A DNA stretch of 64,000 nt from JBBDMC01 sp963775235 (GTDB taxonomy: Bacteria > Pseudomonadota > Alphaproteobacteria > Rhizobiales > Kaistiaceae): positions 310,001 to 374,000 of the forward strand of contig CAVZHY010000002.1 in assembly GCA_963775235.1 (NCBI GenBank), given 5' to 3'. Positions 45,044-57,483 of the stretch are shown in pieces (positions within the stretch are counted from its first letter, which is position 1; every line of letters begins with the position of its first letter). A model generated the notes under the pieces. The model was not told the origin of the DNA and did not search any database. It saw only the letters and a list, made by a program, of their open reading frames with translations. The position numbers and the translations under genes were made by a program.

Positions 45044-46023
45044 CCGGCTCGGTCGGCATCGTCGGCGGCGGCGCCTGGGGCACGGCGCTGGCGCTGGTTG
45101 CCGCCCGTGCCGGGCGGAGCGCGACCATTGCCGCGCGCGATCCGATGATCGTCGCCGCCATCAACGGGCGCCGGAACAACCCGGCCTACCTTCCGGGGGT
45201 CGCCATCGATGGCGCCATCACCGCCACGATCGAGGTGGCCGAGGCCGCGGCCGCCGATGTCGTCGTCCTTGCCGTTCCCGCCCAGGCCGTCCGCGCCGTC
45301 GCCCTCACGCTGACACCGCATCTTGCGCCGGGGACGCCGGTGGTGATCGCCGCCAAGGGACTGGAGCGGGGCACCGACAAGCGCTTGTCCGAGGTGATCG
45401 CCGAAGCCGTGCCGCAAGCGATGCCGGCGGTGTTGTCCGGACCGAGCTTTGCCGCCGACGTCGCCCGTGGCCTGCCGACCGCGGTCACCATCGCCACCGT
45501 CGACGAGCGGCTGGCGCTCGATCTCTGCCGGGTGTTCGGCGGCCCGACATTCCGGCCCTACGCCGAGACCGACATGATCGGTGTCGAGATCGGCGGCGCC
45601 GTCAAGAACGTGTTGGCCATCGCCGCCGGCATCGTCTCGGGCAGGCATCTGGGTGCGAGCGCGCTCGCCGCGCTGATCGCGCGCGCGTTCGCCGAACTGA
45701 GGCGCCTCGGCCAGGCGCTGGGCGCCCGCCCCGATACGTTGATGGGCCTTTCCGGCCTTGGCGACCTGGTACTCACCTGCTCCGGTCCGCAGTCGCGCAA
45801 CTTCTCTTACGGCGCCCTCATCGGCACCGGCGGCGATCGCATGGCGCCGCATCCGCTGGTCGAAGGCATCGCCACAGCCGCCGTTGCCCGCGATCTCGCC
45901 CGCCACCACGCCATCCTCATGCCGATCGTCGAGGCCGTCGCCGCCATCATCGAAGACACCCTGACCGTCGAGGCGGCGATCGAGAGCCTGATGACGCGTC
46001 CCTTCCGCCGCGAGGCCGACTGA
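45040..46023 (+). CDS. gpsA: Glycerol-3-phosphate dehydrogenase [NAD(P)+]
   Basis: It reduces dihydroxyacetone phosphate to sn-glycerol-3-phosphate for membrane lipid synthesis. The dinucleotide-binding motif VGIVGGGAWGTALAL is at the start. SGPSFAADVARGLPTAV lies near residue 137, the catalytic Lys in GGAVKNVLAIAAGI near 190 and GLGDLVLTC near 245. It has 327 residues. The GTG start overlaps the tsaD stop by 4 bases. Confidence 0.96.
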   Translation: MTGSVGIVGGGAWGTALALVAARAGRSATIAARDPMIVAAINGRRNNPAYLPGVAIDGAITATIEVAEAAAADVVVLAVPAQAVRAVALTLTPHLAPGTPVVIAAKGLERGTDKRLSEVIAEAVPQAMPAVLSGPSFAADVARGLPTAVTIATVDERLALDLCRVFGGPTFRPYAETDMIGVEIGGAVKNVLAIAAGIVSGRHLGASALAALIARAFAELRRLGQALGARPDTLMGLSGLGDLVLTCSGPQSRNFSYGALIGTGGDRMAPHPLVEGIATAAVARDLARHHAILMPIVEAVAAIIEDTLTVEAAIESLMTRPFRREAD

Positions 46024-46099
46024 GACTGGACGGGCGGCAGGCGCCCGACTACGGTTCCGTTCGCCGTCGCCCCGCCCGTTGAATGCGAGCGCTTCAACC

Positions 46100-46507
46100 A
46101 TGGCTTACTGGTTGTTCAAATCCGAGCCCGACGCCTGGTCGTGGGGAGAGACCGTCAAGGATGGCCGCAAGGGCACCGAGTGGACCGGCGTCCGCAACTT
46201 CACCGCCCGCAACAACATGCGCGCCATGAAGAAGGGCGACCAGGGCTTCTTTTATCATTCCGGGTCCGGCAAGCAGATCGTCGGCATCGTCGAGGTGGTC
46301 AGGGAAGCCCACCCCAATTCGACCGACGACGCCTGGGAGTGCGTCGACATCGCCGCGGTCAGGCCGGTGCCCGAGCCGGTGACGCTGGCGGCGATCAAGG
46401 CCGACAAGACGCTCTCCGACATGGCTCTGGTCCGCCTGTCCCGGCTTTCCGTGCAGCCCGTCACCGACGCCGAATGGAAGCGCGTCTGCAAGATGGCGGG
46501 CCTTTGA
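46100..46507 (+). CDS. EVE domain-containing protein
   Basis: The 135-residue single-domain protein has the EVE (PUA-like) pattern: MAYWLFKSEPDAWSWG at the start, WTGVRNFTARNNMRAMKKGD, FFYHSGSGKQIVGIVEV, then a conserved acidic pair region. EVE domains recognise modified bases in DNA or RNA. It follows gpsA in the common alphaproteobacterial order. The ATG at 46100 is preferred to the upstream TTG because homologues begin with M-x-YWLFKSEP. Confidence 0.92.
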   Translation: MAYWLFKSEPDAWSWGETVKDGRKGTEWTGVRNFTARNNMRAMKKGDQGFFYHSGSGKQIVGIVEVVREAHPNSTDDAWECVDIAAVRPVPEPVTLAAIKADKTLSDMALVRLSRLSVQPVTDAEWKRVCKMAGL

Positions 46508-46612
46508 GAGCGACCTGCGGGGGTTGCATCACATACCTGACCGGCGCTTAAACAGGGTCGGGGAAAAAGACCTGAAAGGTCGGTCCTGCCGGCCGACAAC
46601 GGGAGGAACGAG

Positions 46613-48568
<1,956 letters not shown>

Positions 48569-48578
48569 GCGAAATGAG

Positions 48579-48610
48579 AAAGGCCCGGCGTTGGCCGGGC
48601 CTTTCCTTTC
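48579..48610 (+). terminator. Rho-independent terminator after acs
   Basis: A perfect 11-bp stem AAAGGCCCGGC / GCCGGGCCTTT with a 4-base loop is followed by CCTTTC. It is placed 10 bases past the acs stop and also faces the convergent DUF378 gene, so it may serve both strands. Confidence 0.85.
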
Positions 48611-48634
48611 GGTTTCAGATACTGGCCGACAGCG

Positions 48635-48841
48635 TCAGGCCATTTGTTCCTGCATCGACTTCGACAGCGGCATGATCTGGTACAGACCGGACAGGCCGAC
48701 GATGATGTAGATCAGCTTGATCAGGATCGGCGAGAAACTGAAGATCATCGCCACCAGATTGAATTCGAACAGACCGACCAAACCCCAGTTGATTGCGCCG
48801 ATGATGATGAGGATCATCGTAATGACGTTAAGCCATTTCAT
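48635..48841 (-). CDS. DUF378 family small membrane protein
   Basis: The 68-residue protein with two helices has the family core INWGLVGLFEFNLVA and the turn YIIVGLSGLYQI. DUF378 proteins are tiny inner-membrane proteins of unknown function found in many bacteria. It begins with MKWLNVITMILIIIGA after a GGAGG-like sequence. Convergent with acs. Confidence 0.88.
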   Translation of the reverse strand: MKWLNVITMILIIIGAINWGLVGLFEFNLVAMIFSFSPILIKLIYIIVGLSGLYQIMPLSKSMQEQMA

Positions 48842-48997
48842 TTCGGGTCCTCCGATGGTTTCCCATCCTCCCCGTAGGCGCGCCCTTGGGCCTTGCGTGG
48901 CCGCTCTCGGCGAACTCGGAACGAATCACACCCGCGGGTATGGTGATCCCGTCCGGCCCCCGCTTCAATATGGTTTGAACAAATAGTGGGCAGCCCC

Positions 48998-49465
48998 TCA
49001 CCCGCTGAGGCCCGCCACCGCGCACCAGCCGCCCCGCGCCCTCCCGTCGTAGTACCGCACCAGACCGCTCGCGAGCATGGCCGTTTTCAGGTCGACCCCC
49101 TCGCCGTTGGTGACGTCGGCGTCGACGCGGCCGCCATATTTGTCCGCCGTGACGTTGGCAAGGGATACCGCGCCGGTCGCGAACCCGGTCAGGCGGGCCT
49201 TGGCCGCCACCCCCATCTCCTGCTCGCTCGGGCATTTCGCCCGCCCGCCGGTTTCCGGCGCGTCGATGCCGCGAATCCGCACCTGGACCGTCAGTTCAAG
49301 GCCGAGCCACAGGCTGGCGCGGACCTCGATGCTGTCCCCGTCGAGCACCCTCAGCGTTTCCGCCGTTACCGGCCCGACGAACCGTTGGCCGGCGGCCGCC
49401 GTGCCGGCCGCAGCCAGCATTGCGCCACTGACGCCAATCGCAAGTATCGCCCCGTTCCAGCGCAT
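48998..49465 (-). CDS. Secreted thermonuclease (SNase)-like nuclease
   Basis: A signal peptide (about residues 1-26) is followed by a staphylococcal-nuclease-like domain. The metal and catalytic residues are visible: Asp in LDGDSIEV, Arg and Asp in RIRGIDAPE with its Glu, and the second catalytic Arg in KYGGRVDADV. At 155 residues the domain is short but complete. The ATG at 49465 is preferred because the frame beyond it has a Cys-rich non-conserved leader. It is divergent from htpX. Likely a periplasmic or secreted nucleic-acid-degrading enzyme. Confidence 0.88.
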   Translation of the reverse strand: MRWNGAILAIGVSGAMLAAAGTAAAGQRFVGPVTAETLRVLDGDSIEVRASLWLGLELTVQVRIRGIDAPETGGRAKCPSEQEMGVAAKARLTGFATGAVSLANVTADKYGGRVDADVTNGEGVDLKTAMLASGLVRYYDGRARGGWCAVAGLSG

Positions 49466-49723
49466 GGGCAGCCACCCTGAGGGAATCGCGGAAAGGAATA
49501 TATTCACAATCCGTATCGGCCACAAAGCATAAACACCACAACCACAAGACGTGAACATATCACGAATATGCACGCGATGCGAGCAGGCAATGCTTACCGC
49601 GATTTCACCGCACGGGCGGCGTCGGCGCCTTGCGGGCGCTCCACCGCCATCCCATCATTAGACGAACGTCGTCGGTGTGGCCGCCATGCGCGGACCATCG
49701 GCCGGCATGAAAAAGCGAAGACA

Positions 49724-50650
49724 ATGAACACCCTGCGGACTGGAATGCTGCTGGCGGCACTAACCGCCATCTTCGTCGGCGTCGGCTTCCTGATCGGCGG
49801 TTCCGGCGGCGCCGTGATCGCCTTCCTCCTCGCCGCCGGCATGAACCTCTTTAGCTACTGGAACGCCGACAAGTTGGTCCTGTCGATGGCCCGCGCCCGC
49901 GAGGTCGACGAAAGGACCGCGCCGGAGTTCTACGGCCTCGTGCGTGAGCTTGCCGCCCGCGCCGGCCTGCCGATGCCGCGGGTGTTCATCGCCGACAACC
50001 CGCAGCCGAATGCCTTCGCCACCGGCCGCAACCCCGAGCACGCCGCCGTCTGCGCCACCTCCGGCCTCCTCTCCATGCTGTCGCGCGACGAAATCGCCGG
50101 CGTCATGGCCCACGAGCTTGGCCACGTTCGCAATCGCGACACGCTAACGATGACGATCACCGCCACCATCGCCGGCGCCGTGTCGATGCTGGCCAATTTC
50201 GGTCTGTTCTTCGGCGGCTTCGGCAACAACCGCAACAATCCCTTCGGCATCGTCGGCGTCCTGATCGCCGCCATCGTCGCACCCATCGCAGCGCTTCTCG
50301 TCCAGATGGCGATCAGCCGCACGCGCGAATATTCCGCCGACCGCGCCGGCGCGGAGATCAGCGGCAACCCGGCCGCGCTCGCCTCGGCACTCGCCAGGAT
50401 TTCCAACGCCGCCAGGCGCATCCCCAACGTTGCCGCCGAGCGCAACCCGGCGACCGCGCATCTCTTCATCGTCAATCCGCTGTCCGGCGCCCGCATGGAC
50501 AACCTCTTCGCCACCCATCCGTCGACGCAGAACCGCATCGCCGCACTGATGGCGATGGCTGGCAATTCCACCCGCTCCACAACGCCGGTGGCCGTACCGC
50601 GCGTCGGTCGGACCGGCCGCACCAGCGCCTCCCACGGTCCATGGGGCTGA
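49724..50650 (+). CDS. htpX: HtpX-type membrane zinc metalloprotease
   Basis: A membrane quality-control protease of 308 residues. Two N-terminal helices (about 10-45), the zinc motif MAHELGHVRNRD near residue 130, two further helices (about 147-200) and the downstream zinc ligand Glu in REYSADRAGAEIS define M48B HtpX. The conserved IADNPQPNAFATGRNPEHAA is intact. The end overlaps the rsmB start by 10 bases. Confidence 0.96.
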   Translation: MNTLRTGMLLAALTAIFVGVGFLIGGSGGAVIAFLLAAGMNLFSYWNADKLVLSMARAREVDERTAPEFYGLVRELAARAGLPMPRVFIADNPQPNAFATGRNPEHAAVCATSGLLSMLSRDEIAGVMAHELGHVRNRDTLTMTITATIAGAVSMLANFGLFFGGFGNNRNNPFGIVGVLIAAIVAPIAALLVQMAISRTREYSADRAGAEISGNPAALASALARISNAARRIPNVAAERNPATAHLFIVNPLSGARMDNLFATHPSTQNRIAALMAMAGNSTRSTTPVAVPRVGRTGRTSASHGPWG

Positions 50651-51981
50651 GCCAGCGAGACAGGTCCAGGCCGGCCACCGCCCGCCCCGGCTTCGCCGCC
50701 CGCGCCGCCGCCACCGGCCTGTTGGCGGATGTCCTCGACCGCCACCGCTCGCTGGATGCCCTGCTCGAACCGGGCGGCGATTCCGCCGGCGCCGCCTTGC
50801 CGCCGCGCGACCGCGCCCTTGCCCGCGCCATCGTCGGCACGGCGCTCCGCCACCACGGCGAGATCACGACCCTTCTCGGCCGCCTGATCGAAAAACATCC
50901 GCCGCGCGCCGGCGCCTTCACCCGTATCGTCGAGACCGCCGCCGCCCAGATCCTGTTCATGAACGTCGCCGACCACGCCGCCGTCTCGATCGCCATCGAC
51001 CAGATCGACGCCGACCCGGCCGCGCGCCGCTACAAGGCGCTCGCCAACGCCGTGCTCCGCCGTATCGGCCGCGAGCGCGAGGACCTCCTCGCCGAAGTCG
51101 ATGCGACTGACGATGTGCCCGCCTGGCTGTGGCAACGTTGGGTGAAGACTTACGGCGAGGCCGATGCCCGCCGCATCGCCGGGATGCACCGGCTCGAGCC
51201 ATACCTCGACCTCACCGTGAAATCCGACCCCGACGGATGGGCGAAGCGCCTCGACGGCATCGTGCTGCCCACCGGCTCGGTCAGGACCGTCGCGTCCGGC
51301 GCCATCGAAGCGCTCCCCGGCTACGCCGACGGGGCGTGGTGGGTACAGGACGCCGCCGCCGCACTTCCTGCCCGCCTGCTTGGCGATGTCGCCGGCAAGC
51401 GCGTTGCCGACCTCTGCGCCGCACCGGGCGGCAAGACCGCATCGCTTTGCCACGCCGGTGCGCAAGTCACCGCGGTCGATATCTCCGCCCCCCGGCTTCG
51501 GCGCCTCGGCGCCAACCTGTCCCGCCTCGGCTTCACCGCCGAGACCATCGCCGCCGACGTCTTTACCTGGACCCCGCCGCAACCGTTCGACGCCGTTCTC
51601 CTCGACGCGCCCTGCACCTCGACCGGTACCATCCGCCGCCATCCCGATATCGCGTGGCTGAAACGGCCGACCGACATCGCGCCCCTCGCCCGCCAGCAGG
51701 CGCGCATGATCGAGCGCGCCGTCGGCTTCCTGAGGCCCGGCGGCACCCTCGTCTACTGCACCTGTTCGCTCGAGCCGGAGGAAGGCGAGGACCAGGCGGC
51801 CGCTGCCCTTGCGCGCCTGCCGCTCCGCCCCGCCCCCATCGCCGCCGGCGAGGTCGGCGGTCTCGCCGGCATCGTCACGACCTCGGGCGCTCTCCGCACA
51901 CTTCCGTTCCACCTCGCATCGTCGATGGAACGTTTGTGCGGTCTCGATGGTTTTTTTGTCGCGCGGTTTCAGAAAGGCTGA
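50641..51981 (+). CDS. rsmB: 16S rRNA (cytosine-967-C5)-methyltransferase RsmB
   Basis: A NusB-like N-terminal RNA-binding domain (about 15-150) is joined to an m5C methyltransferase domain. The SAM motif ADLCAAPGGKTASL lies near 258, motif IV with its Cys in LLDAPCTSTGTIRRHPD near 320, and motif VI with the nucleophile Cys in YCTCSLEPEEGED near 373. It has 446 residues. The ATG at 50641 overlaps htpX. Next come a heparinase gene and purH, an order shared by many Alphaproteobacteria. Confidence 0.94.
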   Translation: MGLSQRDRSRPATARPGFAARAAATGLLADVLDRHRSLDALLEPGGDSAGAALPPRDRALARAIVGTALRHHGEITTLLGRLIEKHPPRAGAFTRIVETAAAQILFMNVADHAAVSIAIDQIDADPAARRYKALANAVLRRIGREREDLLAEVDATDDVPAWLWQRWVKTYGEADARRIAGMHRLEPYLDLTVKSDPDGWAKRLDGIVLPTGSVRTVASGAIEALPGYADGAWWVQDAAAALPARLLGDVAGKRVADLCAAPGGKTASLCHAGAQVTAVDISAPRLRRLGANLSRLGFTAETIAADVFTWTPPQPFDAVLLDAPCTSTGTIRRHPDIAWLKRPTDIAPLARQQARMIERAVGFLRPGGTLVYCTCSLEPEEGEDQAAAALARLPLRPAPIAAGEVGGLAGIVTTSGALRTLPFHLASSMERLCGLDGFFVARFQKG

Positions 51982-52059
51982 TTTGTTGCCCGGACTGGAT
52001 GATGGGGCGATAGTCCGCCGGCGTCGATTCGAACCGGATCAGGCGCGCGGGAAAGGGGC

Positions 52060-53828
52060 TTGATGGCGATGGCGATCGGATCGGCAGCCGGTCGAGGTCG
52101 GCAGATGCGCTTCGCCATGGGTGCCGTCCGCCGCACCGCCGCACGCCGTCTGCACGCGAGCGTCCTTTATCGCTGGCGCTATGCCGGCGCGGTTCCCGAG
52201 CGTCTTCTGATTGCGCCGATCGATCTGAGGACCGCCGACCCCACCATCGCGCTGGACATCTACGCCGGCCGCTGGGTGTTCAACCCCGATGGCCTCGACA
52301 TCGACGGCTTCTCCGTCTTCGACGCCGAGCCGCCGAGCCACGAGTGGTCGCGTCAACTCCATTCCTTCGGCTGGCTGCGCCATCTGCGCGCCTCGGACAT
52401 GACGCTGTCGCGGTCCAACGCCCGCAGCCTCATAGAGGAATGGATTCGCTACAGCCGCAAGCACGAGGCCATCGCCTGGGAGCCGGAGGTGGTGGCGCGC
52501 CGCATCATCGCCTGGCTGTCGCAGACGCCGCTGTTCCTGGAGGGCTGCGACTTCGCCTTCTATCGCCGCTTCATGCGCTCGCTCACCCGCCAGGTGCGCT
52601 ACCTGCGCCGCGTCGCCTACGATGGCGCTCCCGGCCTGCCCCGCCTGCGGGTGATGATCGCGCTCGCCTCCGCCGCCCTGTCGATGGCCAACCAGCCGCG
52701 CTTCCTCAAGCAGGCGACGCGCCGCCTCGATCTTGAGCTCGTCGCCCAGGTTCTCCCCGACGGCGGGCACATCAGCCGCAACCCCGGCGCGATCCTCGAG
52801 GCGCTGATCGACCTGCTTCCGCTTCGCCAGGCCTTCACCGCGCGCGGCAAGCAACCCTCGCGCATTCTTGTCTCGGCGATCGACCGCATGATGCCGATGC
52901 TGCGTTTCTTCCGCCAGGGCGATGGCAGCTTCGCCCACTTCAACGGCATCGGCGACACCGCCACCGACCAGCTCGCCACCGTGCTTGCGTACGACGACGT
53001 ACGCGGCGCCCTGCCCACCAACGCCCCGCACAGCGGCTATCAACGCATGGAAGCCGGCGGCACGGTTGTCGTCGTCGATACCGGCCGCCCGCCGCCGATC
53101 GACTTCAGCCTCGGCGCCCATGCCGGCTGCCTGTCCTTCGAGATGAGCGTCGGCCACCAGCGGCTCATCATCAATTGCGGCGTGCCCTCACCCAGCAACA
53201 TCCCGCTGCGCCGCCTGTCGCGCACCACCGCCGCCCATTCCACCGCCACCCTCAACGACACCTCGTCGTGCCGCTTCCTGACGCGCGGCCTGATCAGCGA
53301 GTGGCTGGGCGAGGCGATCGTCACCGGCCCCACCCGCATCGATATCGACCGCCGGGCGGAAGGTGACGCGACCGCGCTGACCGTGCGCCACAATGGCTAC
53401 GTCGACCGATACCATATCGTCCACCAGCGCCGGCTCGCCCTTTCCGACGCCGGCGATCACCTCGAGGGCGTCGACACCTTCCTGTCGCCGACCGGCCGCC
53501 CCGTCGTCCCGGCGGGAAGGATGCCTATGCCATCCGCTTCCATCTTCACCCGACCGTCCGCGCCACCTTGAGCGAGGACGGCTACGCCGTCCGTTTCGCG
53601 TTTCCCGACGGCGAGACCTGGGAGTTCGAGACCGATGCCGCCGACCTCGCCATCGAGGAAAGCATCCTGATGTCGGATACCCGCGGCAATCGCCGCGCCG
53701 ATCAGGTTGTGATCTACGGTCGCGTGCAGCAGAACCCCACGGTCGCCTGGCGCCTTCATCGCACGGCGATCGGCGCCCGCCGCGGTCGCGCCACGCCCGC
53801 CGCCGACGAGACCGCCGTCGAGGGGTGA
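52060..53828 (+). CDS. Heparinase II/III family protein, one frameshift
   Basis: The polysaccharide-lyase-like protein has an N-terminal helical (alpha/alpha toroid) part and a C-terminal beta-sandwich with FSLGAHAGCLSFEMSVG and RLIINCGVPSP. The first frame runs to 53571, but its last 18 residues are nonsense. The true C-terminus continues in another frame as GKDAYAIRFHLHP to a TGA at 53826-53828. One extra G in GCGGGAAGG at 53514-53516 restores it, giving about 588 residues. This gene lies between rsmB and purH across Alphaproteobacteria. The substrate is unknown; a cell-envelope polymer is likely. Confidence 0.88.
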
Positions 53829-53926
53829 CATGAAGCGCCGGCCGCCGTCCGCGGCCGCCGGTTCAACGCATCGGCAAACCGTGCTAAGCGCATCGCGCCT
53901 GCCGAACCCCAGCACCCTGTGATCCG

Positions 53927-55543
53927 ATGGCCATCAAACCGGGTACATCGCCCCTCCCCGATCTCGTCCCCCTCCGCCGCGCGCTCCTTTCCGTCTACGA
54001 CAAGACCGGCCTCGTCGATTTCGCCCATGCGCTGGCGCGCCACGGCGTCGAGCTGGTTTCCACCGGCGGCACCCGCGCCGCCCTCACCGCCGCCGGCATC
54101 GCCTCACGCGACGTGTCGGACGTCACCGGCTTCCCGGAAATCATGGGCGGCCGGGTGAAGACCCTGCATCCGGCGATCCACGGCGGCCTGCTTGCCGTGC
54201 GCGATGAGCCCGCCCACGCCGAGGCCATGGACACCCACGGCATCGGCGCCATCGACCTTCTCGTCGTCAATCTCTATCCGTTCGAGGAGACCGCCGCCTC
54301 CGGCGCCGAAGAGCGCACCATCGTCGAGAACATCGACATCGGCGGCCCGGCGATGATTCGCGCCGCCGCAAAGAACCATGGCTACGCCGCCGTCGTCGTC
54401 GATCCGGCCGATTACGATGAACTGACCGCCGCCCTCGCCGCGAACGGTGGCGCCACGCCGTTCGCGCTCCGCCGACGCCTCGCCGCCAAGGCCTTTGCCC
54501 GCACCGCCGCCTATGACGCGGCGATCGGCGGCTGGTTCGCGGGCCGCGCGAGTGAACATCTGCCGCCGTGGATCAGCTTCGCCGGACGGCTGGCCGAACA
54601 GTTGCGCTACGGCGAGAACCCGCATCAGACCGCCGGGCTTTATCTCACCGGCGACAAGCGTCCGGGCGTCGCCACCGCCCGCCAGGTCCAGGGCAAGCAG
54701 TTGTCCTACAACAACATCAACGACACCGACGCGGCCTATGAGCTGGTCGCGGAGTTCGATCCCGCCGTCGCCCCCGCCGTTGCCATCATCAAGCACGCCA
54801 ATCCCTGCGGCGTCGCCGTTGGTGCGAGCCTCGCCGATGCCTACCGGAAGGCGCTCCGCACCGATCCGGTCTCGGCCTTTGGCGGCATCGTCGCGCTTAA
54901 CCGCCCGCTCGACGCCGAGGCGGCAACCGAAATCGTCAAGGTCTTCGCCGAGGTCGTCATTGCGCCGGGCATTTCCGACGAAGCGGCCGACATCGTCGCG
55001 ACAAAGAAAAATCTTCGCCTGCTGATCGCCGATGGCCTGCCCGATCCCCGCAGCCGTGACCTCACGGCGCGGACCGTAGCCGGAGGCCTGCTGGTGCAGG
55101 ATCGTGACTGGGGCATGGTCGAGGAGGACGCCCTCAAGGTCGTGACCAAGCGCACGCCGACGCCCGCCGAGATCGCCGACATGCTTTTCGCCTGGCGCGT
55201 CGCCAAGTACGTCAAGTCGAACGCCATCGTCTATGCAAAGGACGGCGCCACCGCCGGTGTCGGCGCCGGCCAGATGAGCCGGGTCGATTCAGCCCTGATC
55301 GCGGCCCGCAAGGCGGAGGAGGCGGGCAAGGCAGCGGGCCTCGATCGTTCGCTGGCCAGGGACGCCGTCTGCGCCTCCGACGCCTTCTTCCCCTTCGCCG
55401 ATGGTCTCATCGCCGCGGCGGATGCCGGCTGCACCGCCGTCATTCAGCCCGGCGGTTCCATGCGCGACAGCGAAGTCGTCGCCGCCGCCGACGAACGCGG
55501 CATGGCGATGGTCATCACCGGCATGCGCCACTTCCGCCACTGA
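53927..55543 (+). CDS. purH: Bifunctional AICAR formyltransferase / IMP cyclohydrolase
   Basis: It catalyses the last two steps of IMP synthesis. The N-terminal cyclohydrolase (about 15-150) shows LLSVYDKTGLVDFA, GGTRAALTAAG and GGRVKTLHPAIHGG. The C-terminal transformylase has the catalytic Lys-His in IIKHANPCGVA near residue 287 and SDAFFPFADG near the end. It has 538 residues, the expected length. It follows the heparinase gene after 98 bases. Confidence 0.97.
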   Translation: MAIKPGTSPLPDLVPLRRALLSVYDKTGLVDFAHALARHGVELVSTGGTRAALTAAGIASRDVSDVTGFPEIMGGRVKTLHPAIHGGLLAVRDEPAHAEAMDTHGIGAIDLLVVNLYPFEETAASGAEERTIVENIDIGGPAMIRAAAKNHGYAAVVVDPADYDELTAALAANGGATPFALRRRLAAKAFARTAAYDAAIGGWFAGRASEHLPPWISFAGRLAEQLRYGENPHQTAGLYLTGDKRPGVATARQVQGKQLSYNNINDTDAAYELVAEFDPAVAPAVAIIKHANPCGVAVGASLADAYRKALRTDPVSAFGGIVALNRPLDAEAATEIVKVFAEVVIAPGISDEAADIVATKKNLRLLIADGLPDPRSRDLTARTVAGGLLVQDRDWGMVEEDALKVVTKRTPTPAEIADMLFAWRVAKYVKSNAIVYAKDGATAGVGAGQMSRVDSALIAARKAEEAGKAAGLDRSLARDAVCASDAFFPFADGLIAAADAGCTAVIQPGGSMRDSEVVAAADERGMAMVITGMRHFRH

Positions 55544-55615
55544 TTGCCAACCCCCGCACCCTTGCGCTCGCAGGATCAAAGTCAATAACGTCGGGTGCTG
55601 CAAGGGAGGACCACG

Positions 55616-56023
55616 ATGGCTACAGTCCAGGTCCGTTACATCGTCCATGACGTTGGTGCCGCGATTGCGTTTTACACGACGCACCTCGGCTTCACGCTGG
55701 TCATGCACCCGGCCCCGCCCTTCGCCATGCTCTCGCGCGGCGATCTGCGTCTGGTGCTGAGCGCGCCCAATCCTTCCGGCGGCGGCGGTCAATCGATGCC
55801 GGACGGGACCATGCCGCAACCAGGCGGCTGGAACCGCTTCACCATCGAAGTGACCGACATCGACGCGACAGTCCAAAAGTTACGCACCGCCGGCGCGCGT
55901 TTCCGCAACGAGGTCGTGACCGGCGTCGGCGGCAAGCAGATCATCCTCGAAGACCCCTCCGGCAACCCGATCGAGCTGTTCCAGCCGCTGGTCCGCGAGG
56001 CCCGTCTCGATCCGGCGACGTGA
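55616..56023 (+). CDS. VOC (glyoxalase/bleomycin-resistance fold) family protein
   Basis: The 135-residue single VOC domain has VRYIVHDVGAAIAFYTTHLG at the start and the end block IILEDPSGNPIELFQP, with metal-ligand candidates His at about 9 and Glu near 121. A strong AGGGAGGA precedes the ATG at 55616. VOC proteins span isomerases, dioxygenases and drug binders, and nothing here names a substrate. It reads in the same direction as purH and is convergent with the monooxygenase gene. Confidence 0.88.
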   Translation: MATVQVRYIVHDVGAAIAFYTTHLGFTLVMHPAPPFAMLSRGDLRLVLSAPNPSGGGGQSMPDGTMPQPGGWNRFTIEVTDIDATVQKLRTAGARFRNEVVTGVGGKQIILEDPSGNPIELFQPLVREARLDPAT

Positions 56024-56043
56024 TCGGCGCCCCTTGTCGCACC

Positions 56044-57304
56044 TCAAGCCGTTTTCCGGCCGACCTTGGAGGCCGGTTCATCCTGCCGGGCGGCGTCTCC
56101 AGATGCGTCGCGCGCCATGCCGTAGTCCGGCAGGTCGAAGTCGTCGGCCACGTTGATGCTCTTGCCGATCACGAAGTCGGCGATTTTCGGCGCCCGCATC
56201 ACCTTGGTTGCCTGGTTGCGCAGCCAGATGCCGGCGGCGGTCTTCGGCAGGAACGACGAGGCAAATTTGACCGCCGACTTCTGCTTGCCTTCCACAAACG
56301 GCCGCAGCCGCCGTTCATGATTGGCAAATGCGGCGCGATAGTCGCCCTTTGCCCGGTCGAGCTCGCCGGCGAGAACGTAGCCCTCCGTCATCGCCAGGCC
56401 CGTGCCTTCCCCCGCCAGCAGTGAAACCGCCGCGGCGGCGTCGCCGATCAGGATAACGCGCCCCCTGGACCACGCCGGCATGATGATCTGGCTGACCCGG
56501 TCGAAATAGAGGTCATCGACACCATCCATCGCGGCGAGCATTTGCCGGCTCTCCCAGCCCGCGTCTCCAAACACCTCGCGGAGCAGCGCGCGGCGCTCCC
56601 CGGCGTCGCCGGGGTCCGGCGTTGGCGTCACGTCGGCACGGAAAAGAAACAGAAAGAGCGTGCGGTCGTCCCGCAAGGCGATCCGCGCCAACTGTCGTCC
56701 GGGCGAGGCGTGGGCGACATAGGCGAGCTCGTCGCGCGGCCGGTATCCTTCGACCTCGAAGCTCGCCACGCGGTAGCCGAGTTGCTTCTCGTACGCGGTC
56801 TCCGGACCGAACGTGAGTTGACGCACCCGCGAATGCAGTCCGTCGGCACCGACCACGATGTCGAAATCCCGGGCCGGGCCGTGCTCGAATGCCACGTGGA
56901 GCCCGCCCTCGGTCTCCTCGATGCCGGAAATGCTGTTGTCGAAAACGACCTCGATGCGGTTCTCGATCGTCCGATAGATCGTCGCCGACAGGTCGCCGCG
57001 TGGCACCGTCGTGAATTCTTCCTTGCGTCAGTCGGTGGAACACGTCCGTCGAAAATCCGGCGATGCGGCGGCCGTTTCCGTCGACGAGGCGAAGCTCCCT
57101 GAAGGCATAGCCCGCCTTCAGGACGTCGGGCAGAATCCCCATCCGTTCGGCGATCGTGTAGCCGACGCCCCAGAAGTCGATTGCGTAGCCACCGGTGCGA
57201 AATCGCGGGGCCCTCTCGATCAGGGTCGGCTCATGGCCAATGCGATGAAGCCAGTAGGCAACGACCGGCCCGGCGATCCCGGCCCCGTTGATGGCGATTT
57301 TCAT
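56044..57304 (-). CDS. FAD-dependent monooxygenase (PHBH/TetX-like), one frameshift
   Basis: The protein starts MKIAINGAGIAGPVVAYWLH, the FAD-binding GxGxxG fold, followed by LIERAPRFRTGGYAIDFWG. The C-terminal frame contains FDIVVGADGLHSRVR (the DG motif) and VILIGDAAAAVSLLAGEGTG (the GD motif that binds FAD ribityl). The two halves meet near 57017, where the reading frame changes by one base in GGAAGAATTC. The restored product is about 420 residues. The flavin hydroxylase type is clear; the substrate is not. If the shift is real, the gene is dead. Confidence 0.85.
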
Positions 57305-57483
57305 GGGCAGCGCTTTCTCTGTTCGATTTGCGTCCCGGCCGGTCGTGCCGCCCTGGTTGGCTCCCGGGCTCCGGCGCCGGCCTTGGCGGAAACGGCTCAT
57401 TTACGCCATTCGACTATATTTCCCCGGTTGGGTCCCCGCACGAGGGCGCTCGGGACTTATACCCCGGTTCCCCTCCAACTCCC